The notes: generated from the letters alone by a model not told the origin. Positions 9,559 to 18,982 are shown, counted from the stretch's first letter. The stretch: DNA of 64,000 bases from Parerythrobacter_A sp963761775 (GCA_963761775.1 CAVXIF010000012.1:248001-312000); one strand, 5' to 3'. Made by a program: numbers and translations.

Positions 9559-10179
9559 ATGGGCCGCCGTTCCGATCACACCCCTGCCGAGTTGCGTTCG
9601 CTTTTCATCGCGGCGGGACATACGCTGATGTCGGAGACTGGCTTGTCCGGCTTTTCCGGTCGCGCTGTGGCCAAGCGTGCGGGATACTCGGTCGGCACGA
9701 TCTACAACGTGTTCGGATCGCTCGACAGTTTCATCCTTGCCATCAATACGCGCACTTTCGGCCTGTGGGTCGATCATCTGTCCGCCGCGCTCGCGACGAG
9801 CGGGCAGGACCGCATCGCGGCCCTGGTGCGCGGTTATTTCGGTTTCGCGCTGGCGCACCCGCGCCTGTGGGCGGCGATTTACGAGCACCGGTTGCCTGAG
9901 GGATGCGGCTTGAGCGAACCGGACCTGATGGAGCGCAGCCGCCTGACCGACTTGGTCGAGCGCGAAATTTCCGCAGTCCTTCCGGCACCATCCGTTGGCG
10001 CACCCGCAGCGGACCTGCCGCGTCTTGCCCGCTCGCTAATTGCCGGGGTGCACGGCCATTGCAGCTATGTCGTCAGCGGTAGCTTCGCGTTGATGGAAGA
10101 GCCCGACCCGGTCGAAAGCGCGCTGGCCCGCGTGCGGGAATCGCTGAAATGCCACGGCGCGGACATTGTGGTAGACTAA
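9559..10179 (+). CDS. TetR/AcrR family transcriptional regulator
   Basis: 206 residues. The N-terminal helix-turn-helix (about residues 8-55) contains GLSGFSGRAVAKRAGYSVGT and IYNVFGS, standard TetR recognition-helix spacing. The ligand domain includes RGYFGFALAHPRLWAAIYEH, which resembles the WHG-type C-terminal domain. The ATG at 9559 was chosen because it starts just before the conserved helix 1; a TTG at 9538 would add seven residues. It is divergent from the DUF2339 gene across a 38-bp nested palindrome, so local repression is likely. The effector is unknown. Confidence 0.85.
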   Translation: MGRRSDHTPAELRSLFIAAGHTLMSETGLSGFSGRAVAKRAGYSVGTIYNVFGSLDSFILAINTRTFGLWVDHLSAALATSGQDRIAALVRGYFGFALAHPRLWAAIYEHRLPEGCGLSEPDLMERSRLTDLVEREISAVLPAPSVGAPAADLPRLARSLIAGVHGHCSYVVSGSFALMEEPDPVESALARVRESLKCHGADIVVD

Positions 10180-10236
10180 GGAAAATCAATGCTTTCCGGT
10201 TGGAACCCGATGCCATGCCTGACGGTTCGATATGAT

Positions 10237-11002
10237 ATGACCAATGATAACTCCGAATTTCCCAACACTGCGCGCTTCCTTGCAGGTCGGCTCCGCCATG
10301 CGATGACGGCGCGAGAGAAGGGCGTGCTGGAAGGTCTGGTAGAGCGAGTCGAGACCTTCGAAGATGACGAGCGCATTCTGAAACGCGGTGTGATGTGCGA
10401 ATATTCGACCATGCTGATCGAAGGGTTTGCGGTGCGCACCATCGACGAAAACGGCAATCGCTACGTTGTCAGCGTGCAGACACCGGGCGATTTTATGGAC
10501 CTGCACAGTTTTGCGCTGAAGCGGCTGGATCACAATCTGGTGGCTATCGGCCCAGTCAAGGTCGGCATCGTGCCCCATGCCGCGCTTTCCACCATGATGG
10601 ACGCAGAACCGCACCTGTCGCGCCTGTTCTGGTTCTCGACATTGCTGGATGCGGCGATCCATCGGCAATGGATATTGAAACTGCATCAGCTGAAAGCCAG
10701 CCGCCGGACGGCGCACTTGCTGGCGGAAATCTGGCAGCGGCTGGAGTATGTCGGGCTGGCCCTGCCCGATGGTTTTGCGTCACCCCTGACGCAGTCGGAC
10801 CTGGCCGAAATGTGCGGCACCACGTCAATCCACATGAACCGTTCGTTGGGTGAATTGCGTCGCAAAGGCGTTGCGGATTTCAAGCGGGGACAGGCTGGTG
10901 TGCGACAATCGCGCAATGCTGGAAAAGACCGGTGATTTCGATCCGGCCTATCTTTATGCCACTGGAGAACTGGCCCCAGGCGACGCGCTTGACCCGAAGT
11001 AA
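10237..11002 (+). CDS. Crp/Fnr family transcriptional regulator, frameshifted near the C-terminus
   Basis: A cyclic-nucleotide-binding-like beta-barrel (residues about 15-130, with GVMCEYSTMLIEGFAVRTID and QTPGDFMDLHSF) is followed by a winged helix with LTQSDLAEMCGTTSIHMNRS. As read, the frame ends at 10935 with an unusual tail. Removing one G at 10893-10894 instead continues to 11002 with LEKTGDFDPAYLYATGEL, which looks like the real family ending. The ATG at 10237 (MTNDNSEF) is preferred over one at 10189. There are no Fnr-type cysteines and no obvious cAMP-binding residues. The wing and DNA-binding helix lie before the lesion, so activity could survive even if it is real. Confidence 0.78.
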
Positions 11003-11011
11003 GCCGCTTAT

Positions 11012-11551
11012 CTAGTCTATTACGCCAAAGCGTGCGAAGCCGCCTTCCATCCATCCGAGCGGATCGACATTGCCCGCCACGGTATCTTCGTCACGCAGTT
11101 TCACATCGTAAACATCGCCGACAAACAGCTCGTGACTGCCATGGACCAATGTGTTCTCGACGCGGCAAAAAAGATTGGCGGTCGCTACGGGCAGAAACGG
11201 TATGCGGTCGGCGAATTCCCATGCTGCTCCGGCGAAGCGCTGGTCACGCAGCGACGGTGTGGAGAACGGCTTCACCAGTGCGCGCTGATCCGTGCCCAGC
11301 AGATTGATGCAGAACCGCCCCGTCTTCTCGATGGAAGCGTGACAGGCGGACTGCCGGTTCACCGCGACCAGCATCGATGGTGGCTCCATCGCGACCGGAA
11401 TGACGGCAGACGCAACCATGCCGACCGGACCGTTGGTGGCGCTATCATGCGTGGTGATGATCGAAACCGGCCCGGGCAACCGCCGCATTGCAAAACGGAG
11501 GCGTTCGGCAAGAGTGTCCGGGGCGATGTCAGGGGACGCGGTGGTCATCAA
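11012..11551 (-). CDS. Flavin reductase family protein
   Basis: 179 residues with the flavin-reductase-like FMN-binding fold. It begins LRFAMRRLPGPVSIITT, continues GMVASAVIPVAMEPPSMLVAVN and CINLLGTDQ, and ends with a GGFARFGVID-type C-terminus. Such proteins use NAD(P)H to supply reduced flavin to monooxygenases (HpaC type). It is transcribed divergently from ribB, which makes a riboflavin precursor, across a 121-bp region with a perfect 20-bp palindrome. A shared control is therefore plausible. No partner monooxygenase is adjacent; the P450 about 18 kb away uses different redox partners. Confidence 0.8.
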   Translation of the reverse strand: MMTTASPDIAPDTLAERLRFAMRRLPGPVSIITTHDSATNGPVGMVASAVIPVAMEPPSMLVAVNRQSACHASIEKTGRFCINLLGTDQRALVKPFSTPSLRDQRFAGAAWEFADRIPFLPVATANLFCRVENTLVHGSHELFVGDVYDVKLRDEDTVAGNVDPLGWMEGGFARFGVID

Positions 11552-11610
11552 TATTATCTACAGCCAACGGCATTGCCGTTCAAGCGCGGACAGGCGTCTC
11601 GCCAACACCG

Positions 11611-11630
11611 ATTCACATTATAATGTGAAT
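11611..11630. promoter_or_regulatory. Perfect 20-bp palindrome between flavin reductase and ribB
   Basis: ATTCACATTA joined directly to TAATGTGAAT is an exact 20-bp inverted repeat without a spacer. It lies 60 bases upstream of the flavin reductase start and about 43 bases upstream of ribB. It has no T-tract and too small a loop for a terminator. This is the form of an operator for a dimeric regulator (MarR, Crp or GntR type). The Crp-type gene downstream of the flavin reductase is one candidate binder, but the link is inference. Confidence 0.65.
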
Positions 11631-11636
11631 GTCCGC

Positions 11637-11665
11637 TTGACGAATCACATCTTCGTTTCGATATT
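11637..11665 (+). promoter_or_regulatory. Possible ribB promoter
   Basis: TTGACG (11637-11642) is followed after 17 bases by GATATT (11660-11665). Transcription would start within a few bases of the ATG at 11673, giving a very short or leaderless mRNA, consistent with the absence of a clear ribosome site. The palindrome at 11611-11630 would sit just upstream of the -35 element. Confidence 0.4.
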
Positions 11666-11672
11666 CGCCCGC

Positions 11673-12981
11673 ATGAGCGAACTTTCCATACAGAACCGTG
11701 TTCGTGCGCTGGTCGGTGCCCGTGCCATGTCACGTTCCGCCATCGCGCGTGCTGCCGGACTTCATGCCAATTCGTTGCGCGATTGTACCGAGGAACACTG
11801 GAACCCGACGGCGGAAACGCTGGCGAAGCTGGATGCGTTTTTGACTGCGAATGATGACCGCCCCGTGCTGGCAACGGTGGAGGAAATCGTCGAGGAAGCG
11901 CGCAACGGGCGCATGTTCGTGCTGGTCGATGACGAAGATCGCGAGAACGAAGGCGACCTGGTGATCCCGGCACAGATGGCAACGCCCGCCGCCGTCAATT
12001 TCATGGCAACGCATGGCCGGGGCCTGATCTGCCTGTCAATGACGCGCCAGCCGGTGCCAGCAGCTTGGGCTGGAGCTGATGAGCCAGAACAACCGGACGC
12101 GGCACGAAACCGCCTTCACCACCAGCATCGAAGCGCGCGAGGGTGTGACCACCGGCATCAGCGCGGGCGACCGGGCGCGCACGATCAGCGTGGCAATCGA
12201 TGCGGCGCGCGGGCGCGACGACATCGTGACGCCGGGCCATGTGTTCCCGCTGATCGCCCGCGATGGCGGCGTGCTGGTGCGCGCCGGACATACCGAAGCG
12301 GCGGTCGACATCTCGCGGCTCGCGGGCCTGAATCCGTCGGGCGTGATCTGCGAGATAATGAACGAAGACGGCACGATGGCGCGGATGGACGACCTTATTG
12401 CCTTTGCGAGAAAGCACGATTTGAAGATCGGCACCATCCGCGACCTGATCGCCTATCGCCGCAGCCACGACCACATCGTCGAAAAGAAAGCCGAAAGCCG
12501 TTTTGCCAGCCGGTTCGGCGGCAAATGGAATGCCGCGACATACCACAACACCGCAACCGGGGACGAAACGCTGGCGCTGACGTTGGGGCATATCAACTCC
12601 ACCAAGCCGACACTGGTGCGGATGCATCTGTTGAATCTGTTCGACGATGTGTTCGGCGAAGAAAGCGCGCGGGGCGGGATGCTCGAACGCTCGATGGCTG
12701 CCATCGCCGACGAGGGCGCTGGCGTCATTGTAGTCATCAACAAGAACAGCGGTCGTAACCTGACCGCGATGACCCGGGCGCACAGTAGCGCGCGTGGCGT
12801 CGCTGACAGTCCGGCACCCAAACCCGATATCGAGGAATTCCGCGACTACGGCGTCGGCGCGCAGATCCTGGCAGAGCTGGGCGTGCAGGACATGGAGCTG
12901 CTCACCAATTCACAACAGTCCCTGGTAGCACTGGAAGGCTATGGCCTTAGCATCGTGGGGCACCGCCCGTTCGAGGACTAG
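11673..12981 (+). pseudogene. ribB: 3,4-dihydroxy-2-butanone 4-phosphate synthase (RibB/RibBA-like), one frameshift
   Basis: RibB converts ribulose 5-phosphate to the four-carbon precursor of riboflavin. Residues 1-60 form a helix-turn-helix-like segment (MSRSAIARAAGLHANSLRDC). The DHBP synthase domain follows with DDEDRENEGDLV, THGRGLICLSM, GVTTGISAGDRA and GGVLVRAGHTEAAVDI. The C-terminal domain resembles GTP cyclohydrolase II but lacks its zinc-binding cysteines, so it is probably inactive. One extra C at 12051-12052 breaks the frame; removing it joins CLSMTRQ to QQLGLELMSQNN. Because riboflavin synthesis is normally essential, a consensus error or a second copy elsewhere is likelier than a dead gene. 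Confidence 0.8.
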
Positions 12982-13004
12982 CCGCACGGGTCTTTCGGCG
13001 TTCC

Positions 13005-14168
13005 CTACATACCTCGTGCGATCAGCATCTTCATGATCTCGTTCGATCCGCCATAGATGCGCGCGACGCGCGTGTCGCGGTACATACGCGCGATCTCGTA
13101 ATCGTTGATATAGCCTGCGCCGCCGTGGAATTGCAGGCACTTGTCGACCACTTCGCTTTGCAATTCGGTCACCCAGTATTTCGCCATGCTGGCGGTCGAC
13201 ACGTCCAGCTTGCCGTCGAGCAGCTTGGCGATGCAGTCGTTCACGAATACCCGCGCTGCGGTGCCGCGTGCCTTCAGATCGGCCAGCACGAATTGCGTGT
13301 TCTGGAAATCCCAGATCGTCTTGCCGAACGCCTTGCGCTGTTTGACATATTCGACCGTCACATCGAGCGCGCGCTCGATGCCGGACATTGCGCCCATCGC
13401 GATTACCAGCCGCTCCTGCGGCAACTCGCCCATCAGCTGGTAGAAGCCCTTGTTCTCCACCCCGCCCAGCACGTTGTCTGCAGGAATGAAGACATCGTCG
13501 AAGAACAGCTCGCTGGTATCCTGTGCATCGAGCCCCACCTTGTCGAGCTTCTTGCCCCGCTGGAACCCTTCGGCCCCGTCCGTTTCCAGCAATAGCAGCG
13601 AGATGCCCTTGTGCCCTTCGCTGGGATCGGTCTTGGCGACGACGATGATGAAATCCGCTGTCTGGCCATTGGAAATCCAGGTCTTGGACCCGTTGAGCCG
13701 GTAGCCGTTGCCGTCTTTCAGCGCCGTGGTCGTGATACTTTGCAGGTCCGACCCCGCATCGGGTTCGGACATCGCAATCGCGCTGACCAGTTCGCCCGTG
13801 ACGAGCCGCGGCAGGTACTTTTTCTTCTGCTCCTCCGTACCGTGCCGCACCAGGTATGGCAGGATGATCGTGTTGTGCAGGCTGGCGGCGAAACCCTCCA
13901 CACCATGTTTGGTCTGCTGGTCGATCACCACCATCTCGTGCCGGAAATCGCCGCCGTGGCCGCCATATTCTTCCGGCACCGAAGCACCCAGCAAGCCCGC
14001 TTCGCCCGCTTCGTTCCAGAAGGCGCGCTCGACCTGCTTGTCTTCGCGCCATTTCAGCACCCGCTTTTCGGGCGCGTGCTTCTGATAGAACTTGCCGACG
14101 GCATCCGCGAAGATCGCAATCTCCTCGTCTTCCATGAATTCGGGCTGCGGAATGTCGATGACTGGCAT
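13005..14168 (-). CDS. Acyl-CoA dehydrogenase
   Basis: 387 residues, full family length. Visible signatures are AMSEPDAGSDLQSI (FAD and substrate binding), GSKTWISNGQTADFIIVVAK, QRKAFGKTIWDFQ, and CLQFHGGAGYINDYEIARMYRD near the C-terminus. The catalytic base is probably Glu377 in GGSNEI. It oxidises acyl-CoA to enoyl-CoA with electrons going to ETF. The convergent ribB stop is 23 bases away. Genes for a hydrolase, a CoA-transferase and an enoyl-CoA hydratase lie nearby on both strands, suggesting a local fatty-acyl or cyclic-acyl catabolic set. Chain specificity cannot be read from the sequence. Confidence 0.92.
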   Translation of the reverse strand: MPVIDIPQPEFMEDEEIAIFADAVGKFYQKHAPEKRVLKWREDKQVERAFWNEAGEAGLLGASVPEEYGGHGGDFRHEMVVIDQQTKHGVEGFAASLHNTIILPYLVRHGTEEQKKKYLPRLVTGELVSAIAMSEPDAGSDLQSITTTALKDGNGYRLNGSKTWISNGQTADFIIVVAKTDPSEGHKGISLLLLETDGAEGFQRGKKLDKVGLDAQDTSELFFDDVFIPADNVLGGVENKGFYQLMGELPQERLVIAMGAMSGIERALDVTVEYVKQRKAFGKTIWDFQNTQFVLADLKARGTAARVFVNDCIAKLLDGKLDVSTASMAKYWVTELQSEVVDKCLQFHGGAGYINDYEIARMYRDTRVARIYGGSNEIMKMLIARGM

Positions 14169-14273
14169 GGCGGGCTCCTTCGGGTTTTCTCGTCTTTTGG
14201 GTTGTCTCGCAGCCTATCCTATCGGTAGCGCATCGCAACCCTTTCCCCGCCCTGCAAAACGAGCACCCCAATC

Positions 14274-15149
14274 ATGGAGCTGATCGGCCCCACCTCGCAA
14301 AGCCTCATCAGCCAGCGCACGCGGCTGCATTATGCCGATTGGGGCAACGAGGGCGCGCCGCCGCTGATCCTGCTGCATGGCGGGCGCGATCACTGCCGAA
14401 GCTGGGACTGGACGGCGCAGCGGCTGCGCGCGGACTGGCATGTCATCTGTCCCGATCTGCGCGGGCATGGCGACAGCGAATGGACCAATACAGGCTATTA
14501 TCCGATGACCAGCTATGTCTACGATCTGGCGCAACTGGTCCATCAGCTCGAGCTGGAACCGGTGACAATCGTGGCGCATTCGCTGGGTGGCAATATCGCG
14601 ACGCGCTTTGCCGGGCTGTATCCCGATGCGATGCGGCGGCTGGTCGCTATCGAGGGGCTTGGCCCCAGCCCCAAGGTGCAGGAAAAGATGGCGGAAGAAC
14701 CGTGGCACGCGCGGCGACGTGACTGGATCGCGAAGAAGCGCGATGCGTCCGCGCGCCTGCCCAAACGCTATCCTACGCTGGCCGATGCGCTGGAGCGGAT
14801 GCACGCGGCCAATGCCTATCTGACGCGCGAGCAAGCCGAACACCTCACGCGCCATGCCGTGATGCGGAACGAAGACGGATCGTTCAGCTGGAAGTTCGAC
14901 CCGCATTTGCATGCCTGGCCACCGGACGATACGACGCAGGATCAGGTCGAGGACCTGTGGGCGCGTGTCTCGTGCCCGACTCGCCTGATTTACGGATGCG
15001 ACAGCTGGGCTTCTAACCCTGAAGAAGACGGCCGCATTGCGCATTTCGGCGAGAACGTTTCGGTGACGGCATATGACCGCGCCGGGCATTGGGTGCATCA
15101 CGACAGGTTCGAGGATTTCGTGCAGGAGGTCGCCGCGTTCATCGCCTGA
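14274..15149 (+). CDS. Alpha/beta hydrolase
   Basis: 291 residues of alpha/beta-hydrolase fold. The oxyanion HG motif is in LILLHGGRDH (residues 31-40), and DLRGHGDS follows. The nucleophile elbow is AHSLGG, with Ser103 as the likely catalytic residue. The acid is probably in the VSCPTRLIYGCDSW region and the His in YDRAGHWVHHD. Substrates of close relatives vary (esters, C-C bonds, haloalkanes). Divergent from the acyl-CoA dehydrogenase gene and convergent with the CoA-transferase gene, it may release an acid for CoA activation, which is inference. The ATG at 14274 immediately precedes a normal N-terminal strand. Confidence 0.85.
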   Translation: MELIGPTSQSLISQRTRLHYADWGNEGAPPLILLHGGRDHCRSWDWTAQRLRADWHVICPDLRGHGDSEWTNTGYYPMTSYVYDLAQLVHQLELEPVTIVAHSLGGNIATRFAGLYPDAMRRLVAIEGLGPSPKVQEKMAEEPWHARRRDWIAKKRDASARLPKRYPTLADALERMHAANAYLTREQAEHLTRHAVMRNEDGSFSWKFDPHLHAWPPDDTTQDQVEDLWARVSCPTRLIYGCDSWASNPEEDGRIAHFGENVSVTAYDRAGHWVHHDRFEDFVQEVAAFIA

Positions 15150-15377
15150 ACCGGACCGTTCGTTTGCCTTTTGAAAGCTGTGGCCTTTGCGCCCGTCATG
15201 CGCGGTAAAACGGGTGTGTTGGAGGACCGTGCGTGTGGCTTTCCGGTTCGCCCGATACGCGGCAATTCGCGCAAGATTTCTGCGCCACAATTCGATGGAA
15301 AATTCTGCATACGCAGATAGGTAATGCGCTGCGCCCGAGTAGGAAAACCGTTTGTCCTAGCGCCCGCCGTTTGGGCG

Positions 15378-16532
15378 TCAGCCGACGGTCCCGCTATCAC
15401 GTAGCGCGGCACGTTCGTCTTCGGACAGGCCCAGTTCGGCCAGGATTGCATCCGTATCGCTTTCACTGCTGTACGAGGCGCCGGGTGCAGCGCCGGGTGT
15501 GCGGGAGAAGCGCGGTGCCGGGGCTGGCTGCGTATCGCCATCGACCTGAACGAACGCGCCGCGCGCCACATTATGCGGATGCACCGCTGCTTCCGCCATT
15601 GTCAGCACAGGGGCGTAGCAGACATCGGTGCCTTCCATCAGCGCATCCCATTCGTCGCGCGTCCTGGTTTTGAATATCGTGGCCAGCTTGTCCGACAATG
15701 CTGGCCACGCCGCCGGGTTCATCTGCGCGTCGAAGGCCGGATCGTCGGATACCCCTGCCAGTCGCCGCAGCTCGGCATAGAATTGCGGTTCGATGCTGCC
15801 GATGGAGACGTATTTTCCATCCGCCGTTTCGTAAGTGTCGTAGAAATGCGCACCGGTATCGAGAAGGTTGGTGCCGCGTTTGTCCGACCACATGCCGCTA
15901 TTGGCGAAGGAATGCGCCATGCTCATCAGCACCGCGCTGCCGTCGGTCATGGCGGCATCTATCACTTGCCCTGCCCCGCCCCGTGCCACCGCCAGCAGCG
16001 CCGAAACCATGCCGAACGCCAGCATCATGCCGCCGCCACCGAAATCGCCAACCATGTTGATCGGCGGTGTGGGTTTCTCGCCCGCGCGCCCGAAATGCGC
16101 CAGCGCGCCGGCGAGCGCGATATAGTTGATATCGTGGCCCGCCGCCGCCGCGTAGGGTCCGGTCTGCCCCCACCCGGTCATGCGCCCGTAAACAAGGCGC
16201 GGATTGTCGCCGAGCAACACGTCCGGGCCAAGGCCCAGCCGTTCCATCACGCCGGGCCGAAACCCCTCGATCAGGCCGTCCGCCTTCGAACAAAGCCGCC
16301 GCGCCAGAGCGATGCCGTCTTCGCTTTTGAGGTCGAGCGCAATGGTCCGGCGCCCTCGCGCCAGCACATCGCGCGCCGGGCCTGTACCGGCCTTTCCACC
16401 GGCGCGTTCGATCCGGATCACATCGGCACCATGATCGGCCAGCATCATGCCGCAGAACGGACCGGGTCCGATACCGGCAAACTCCACGATGGTCAGCCCC
16501 GCAAGCGCGCCGCCCCGTTCGCGTTCCGCCAA
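15378..16532 (-). CDS. CaiB/BaiF family CoA-transferase or alpha-methylacyl-CoA racemase
   Basis: 384 residues with the family III CoA-transferase fold: LTIVEFAGIGPGPFCGMML, ADHGADVIRIER, TIALDLKSEDG. The GHDINYIAL motif with His133 and the later Asp163 in MVGDFGGGG match the catalytic pair of alpha-methylacyl-CoA racemases, which invert methyl-branched acyl-CoA for beta-oxidation. The annotated start is a TTG two bases after the crotonase stop; no upstream ATG exists in frame before the stop, so translational coupling is likely. A CoA-transferase function remains possible. Confidence 0.85.
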   Translation of the reverse strand: MAERERGGALAGLTIVEFAGIGPGPFCGMMLADHGADVIRIERAGGKAGTGPARDVLARGRRTIALDLKSEDGIALARRLCSKADGLIEGFRPGVMERLGLGPDVLLGDNPRLVYGRMTGWGQTGPYAAAAGHDINYIALAGALAHFGRAGEKPTPPINMVGDFGGGGMMLAFGMVSALLAVARGGAGQVIDAAMTDGSAVLMSMAHSFANSGMWSDKRGTNLLDTGAHFYDTYETADGKYVSIGSIEPQFYAELRRLAGVSDDPAFDAQMNPAAWPALSDKLATIFKTRTRDEWDALMEGTDVCYAPVLTMAEAAVHPHNVARGAFVQVDGDTQPAPAPRFSRTPGAAPGASYSSESDTDAILAELGLSEDERAALRDSGTVG

Positions 16533-16534
16533 GG

Positions 16535-17293
16535 CTATTTGCCCTGCCAGTTCGGCGCGCGCTTCTCCGCAAAGGCGGCCGCACCTTCGCGCGCATCGGC
16601 GGACATGAATACCTGCGGCAGCAGTTGGGCCTGTTTCTCGATACGTTCATCGAGAGGCCAGCCGCGTGACTCGTCCACGATCTGCTTGGACACCCGTACC
16701 GCCAGCGGCCCGTTGGCGACGATCTTGGCCGCAAGATCATGCGCCGCATCCAGCGCCGCGCCGTCCGTCAGCGTATTGACCAGGCCCAGCTCGTAAGCGC
16801 GCGGCGCATCGATAAAGTCGCCGGTTAGCGCCAGTTCCATCGCCACCTTGGGCGGAATCATATCGGGCAGCTTCATCAGGCCGCCCGCTGCTGCTGCCAA
16901 CCCGCGCTTCACTTCGGGTATACCGAATTTGGCATCCGATTTCGCCACGACGAGATCGCAGGAAATCATCAGCTCCAGCCCACCCGCCAGCGCATAGCCT
17001 TCGACGGCGGCGATCAGAGGCTTCACCGGGCCGCGCTCTGTCAGGCCGCCGAAACCACGTCCTTCCACAATCGGACTTTCGCCACGCAAAAAGCCCTTCA
17101 GGTCCATACCCGAACAAAACGTGCCGCCTGCACCGGTCAGAACGCCGACACGCAAGGCGTCGTCCGCATCAAGGGTATCCAAAGCCTCGGCAATCCCTTC
17201 CGCCGCCGCTTTGGTCATGGCGTTCTTCGCCTCTGCACGGTCAATGGTGATGACCATTACCGCGCCATCCGTCGAAATCTTTACATCGCTCAT
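16535..17293 (-). CDS. Crotonase-type enoyl-CoA hydratase
   Basis: 252 residues. The oxyanion-hole segments are FCSGMDLK and EGYALAGGLELMI. Glu residues at the two hydratase catalytic positions appear in GGLEL and in GIPEVKRG. The family normally hydrates trans-2-enoyl-CoA in beta-oxidation, although isomerases and dehalogenases share the fold. The ATG at 17293 has a strong GAGGAG eight bases upstream, while longer starts have none. It is immediately followed by the racemase/CoA-transferase gene, so the two form an operon. Together with the acyl-CoA dehydrogenase they suggest breakdown of branched or cyclic acyl chains. Confidence 0.88.
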   Translation of the reverse strand: MSDVKISTDGAVMVITIDRAEAKNAMTKAAAEGIAEALDTLDADDALRVGVLTGAGGTFCSGMDLKGFLRGESPIVEGRGFGGLTERGPVKPLIAAVEGYALAGGLELMISCDLVVAKSDAKFGIPEVKRGLAAAAGGLMKLPDMIPPKVAMELALTGDFIDAPRAYELGLVNTLTDGAALDAAHDLAAKIVANGPLAVRVSKQIVDESRGWPLDERIEKQAQLLPQVFMSADAREGAAAFAEKRAPNWQGK

Positions 17294-17605
17294 TCCGCTT
17301 CGCTCCTCGTACAGTACAATGTGGGTTTCGTGCTGGCTTGCTATCGCAAACCCGTCAACCGGAGGCGTGGCATTGGCAGCACATCCGATTCCCATACCGG
17401 CACAAGTTGGTTGATTTATGTTGCATTCGAAGCGCGTAAATGCTGCAAGCGCGAAACAAAGAGGGAAGGGCGAGTCGGAAACGACTGTCACGCTCTACCA
17501 TTGCGAGGGGTCGCTCCAAAATCGTCGCAACAGCGGCACCGGCACGATGTTCAGCGGCGCGCAACGCCGCGGGATTAAAACGCCGCCACGAGGGAGCCTA
17601 GCGTC
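17294..17605. other. 312-bp divergent intergenic region
   Basis: This separates the crotonase gene (minus) from the sugar transferase gene (plus) and must hold promoters for both. I see no protein frame with support and no strong palindrome. A weak TTGATT near 17411 with an AT-rich stretch about 17 bases later could be a plus-strand promoter. GAGGGAG at 17590-17596 is the ribosome site for the GTG start at 17606. Confidence 0.4.
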
Positions 17606-18982
17606 GTGAATGCACCGAAGCGGATTTTTACCGCCGACATAGCAGAACCAAAGGTCTCGCTCGAAAACCGCCGCATCCGGCTGTATATCGCGCTGGTGAT
17701 TGCCGATCTTCTCGTGCTCGGTATGTCGTTCCGTTTGGTACAGGCTGTCTATCTCGTCGGACATGACGAAATGGCGGCCCGGATGGCCGCCACAGTCGTG
17801 CCGGTGTTTGCACTGCTCGCATTTGCGCGGCGTTTGTATTCAATCGGGATGTTGAAAAAAGGCGCGTCGATTGCACGGCGCGTCGCGTTCTGCATCTTCG
17901 TTTCGGGCATGTTCCAAATTCTGCTTACCTTCCTGACCAAGACGACGGCCGAGTTTTCCCGCGTCGTCTTTCTTGGTGGCCTGCTGGTATCGTTCGTCGC
18001 CATAACCGCGCTGCACCTGGCGGCGGCGGCATGGTTCCGGCGGCGCAACGACGGGCGGGTGCGCAACGTGCTGGTCATCGATGCGGGCGGTCCGGCGATA
18101 GACCTGCCCTTTGCGTTCCACAGCGTAGCCTCCCATCTCGACCCCAAGACCATTGGCAACAGTCCGGAAGAGCTGGACGCGTTCGGACGGATGGTCGCCT
18201 CGATGGACCGGGTGATCGTGTCCTGCCCGCCCGAAGATCGCCGCGATTGGGCGCATGTCCTGCGCTGTGCCGGAATATGTGGCGAGGTTACGTCGCAAAT
18301 CATGCACGATATGGGCGCGATGGAGTTGCGGCGGGAAAACGGCTTCACATCCGTGCGCGTGGCAACCGGCCCGCTTAGCCTGCGCAACCGCGCTGCCAAA
18401 CGCGCGATGGACCTGGTCGGATCGATTGGCGCGATTATCCTGCTGTCGCCTGTCTTCCTCCTCGCGGCTATCGCAATCAAGCTGGATGATGGTGGCCCCA
18501 TCTTCTTCCGCCAGCGCCGCATGGGTCAGGGCAATGTCTTCTTCAACGTGCTCAAGTTCCGCTCGATGCGGGCCGAGCGATGCGATGCGCATGGCGCGGC
18601 GTCCACGGCGCGCGACGATGACCGCATCACGCGCGTCGGCGGGTTCCTGCGCCGCACCAGCATCGACGAGCTGCCGCAATTGTTCAATGTGCTCTTCGGC
18701 CAGATGAGTATTGTCGGCCCGCGCCCGCACGCGACCGGTTCGCGGGCAGGCGGCAAGCTGTTCTGGGAAGTCAGCGACGATTACTGGCGGCGGCATGCAC
18801 TTAAGCCGGGCCTGACCGGGCTGGCGCAGGTGCGCGGCCATCGCGGCGCGACCGAGCAGGAAAAGGATCTGACCGACCGGCTGAGTTCGGACCTCGAATA
18901 CCTGATAGACTGGTCGCCCTTGCGCGATATTACGATCGCTGCACGCACCGCGCGGGTACTGATGCACCCCAACGCCTACTAG
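17606..18982 (+). CDS. Polyprenyl-phosphate sugar-1-phosphate transferase for exopolysaccharide
   Basis: 458 residues. Four N-terminal membrane helices and a CoA-binding-like region (RVRNVLVIDAGG) precede a C-terminal bacterial sugar transferase domain with MDLVGSIGAIILLSPVFLLA, FFRQRRMGQG, KFRSMR, RRTSIDELPQLFNVL and MSIVGPRPH. Such enzymes (ExoY/WcaJ type) load the first sugar phosphate onto undecaprenyl phosphate to start exopolysaccharide repeat synthesis. The start is a GTG with GAGGGAG upstream. It stands apart from the glycan cluster at 32206-38719 and may work with it. The first sugar (glucose or galactose) cannot be told. Confidence 0.9.
   Translation: MNAPKRIFTADIAEPKVSLENRRIRLYIALVIADLLVLGMSFRLVQAVYLVGHDEMAARMAATVVPVFALLAFARRLYSIGMLKKGASIARRVAFCIFVSGMFQILLTFLTKTTAEFSRVVFLGGLLVSFVAITALHLAAAAWFRRRNDGRVRNVLVIDAGGPAIDLPFAFHSVASHLDPKTIGNSPEELDAFGRMVASMDRVIVSCPPEDRRDWAHVLRCAGICGEVTSQIMHDMGAMELRRENGFTSVRVATGPLSLRNRAAKRAMDLVGSIGAIILLSPVFLLAAIAIKLDDGGPIFFRQRRMGQGNVFFNVLKFRSMRAERCDAHGAASTARDDDRITRVGGFLRRTSIDELPQLFNVLFGQMSIVGPRPHATGSRAGGKLFWEVSDDYWRRHALKPGLTGLAQVRGHRGATEQEKDLTDRLSSDLEYLIDWSPLRDITIAARTARVLMHPNAY

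Noticed and set aside
11552..11672. FMN riboswitch before ribB
   Set aside because: The conserved RFN sequence blocks are absent; only a DNA palindrome is present.
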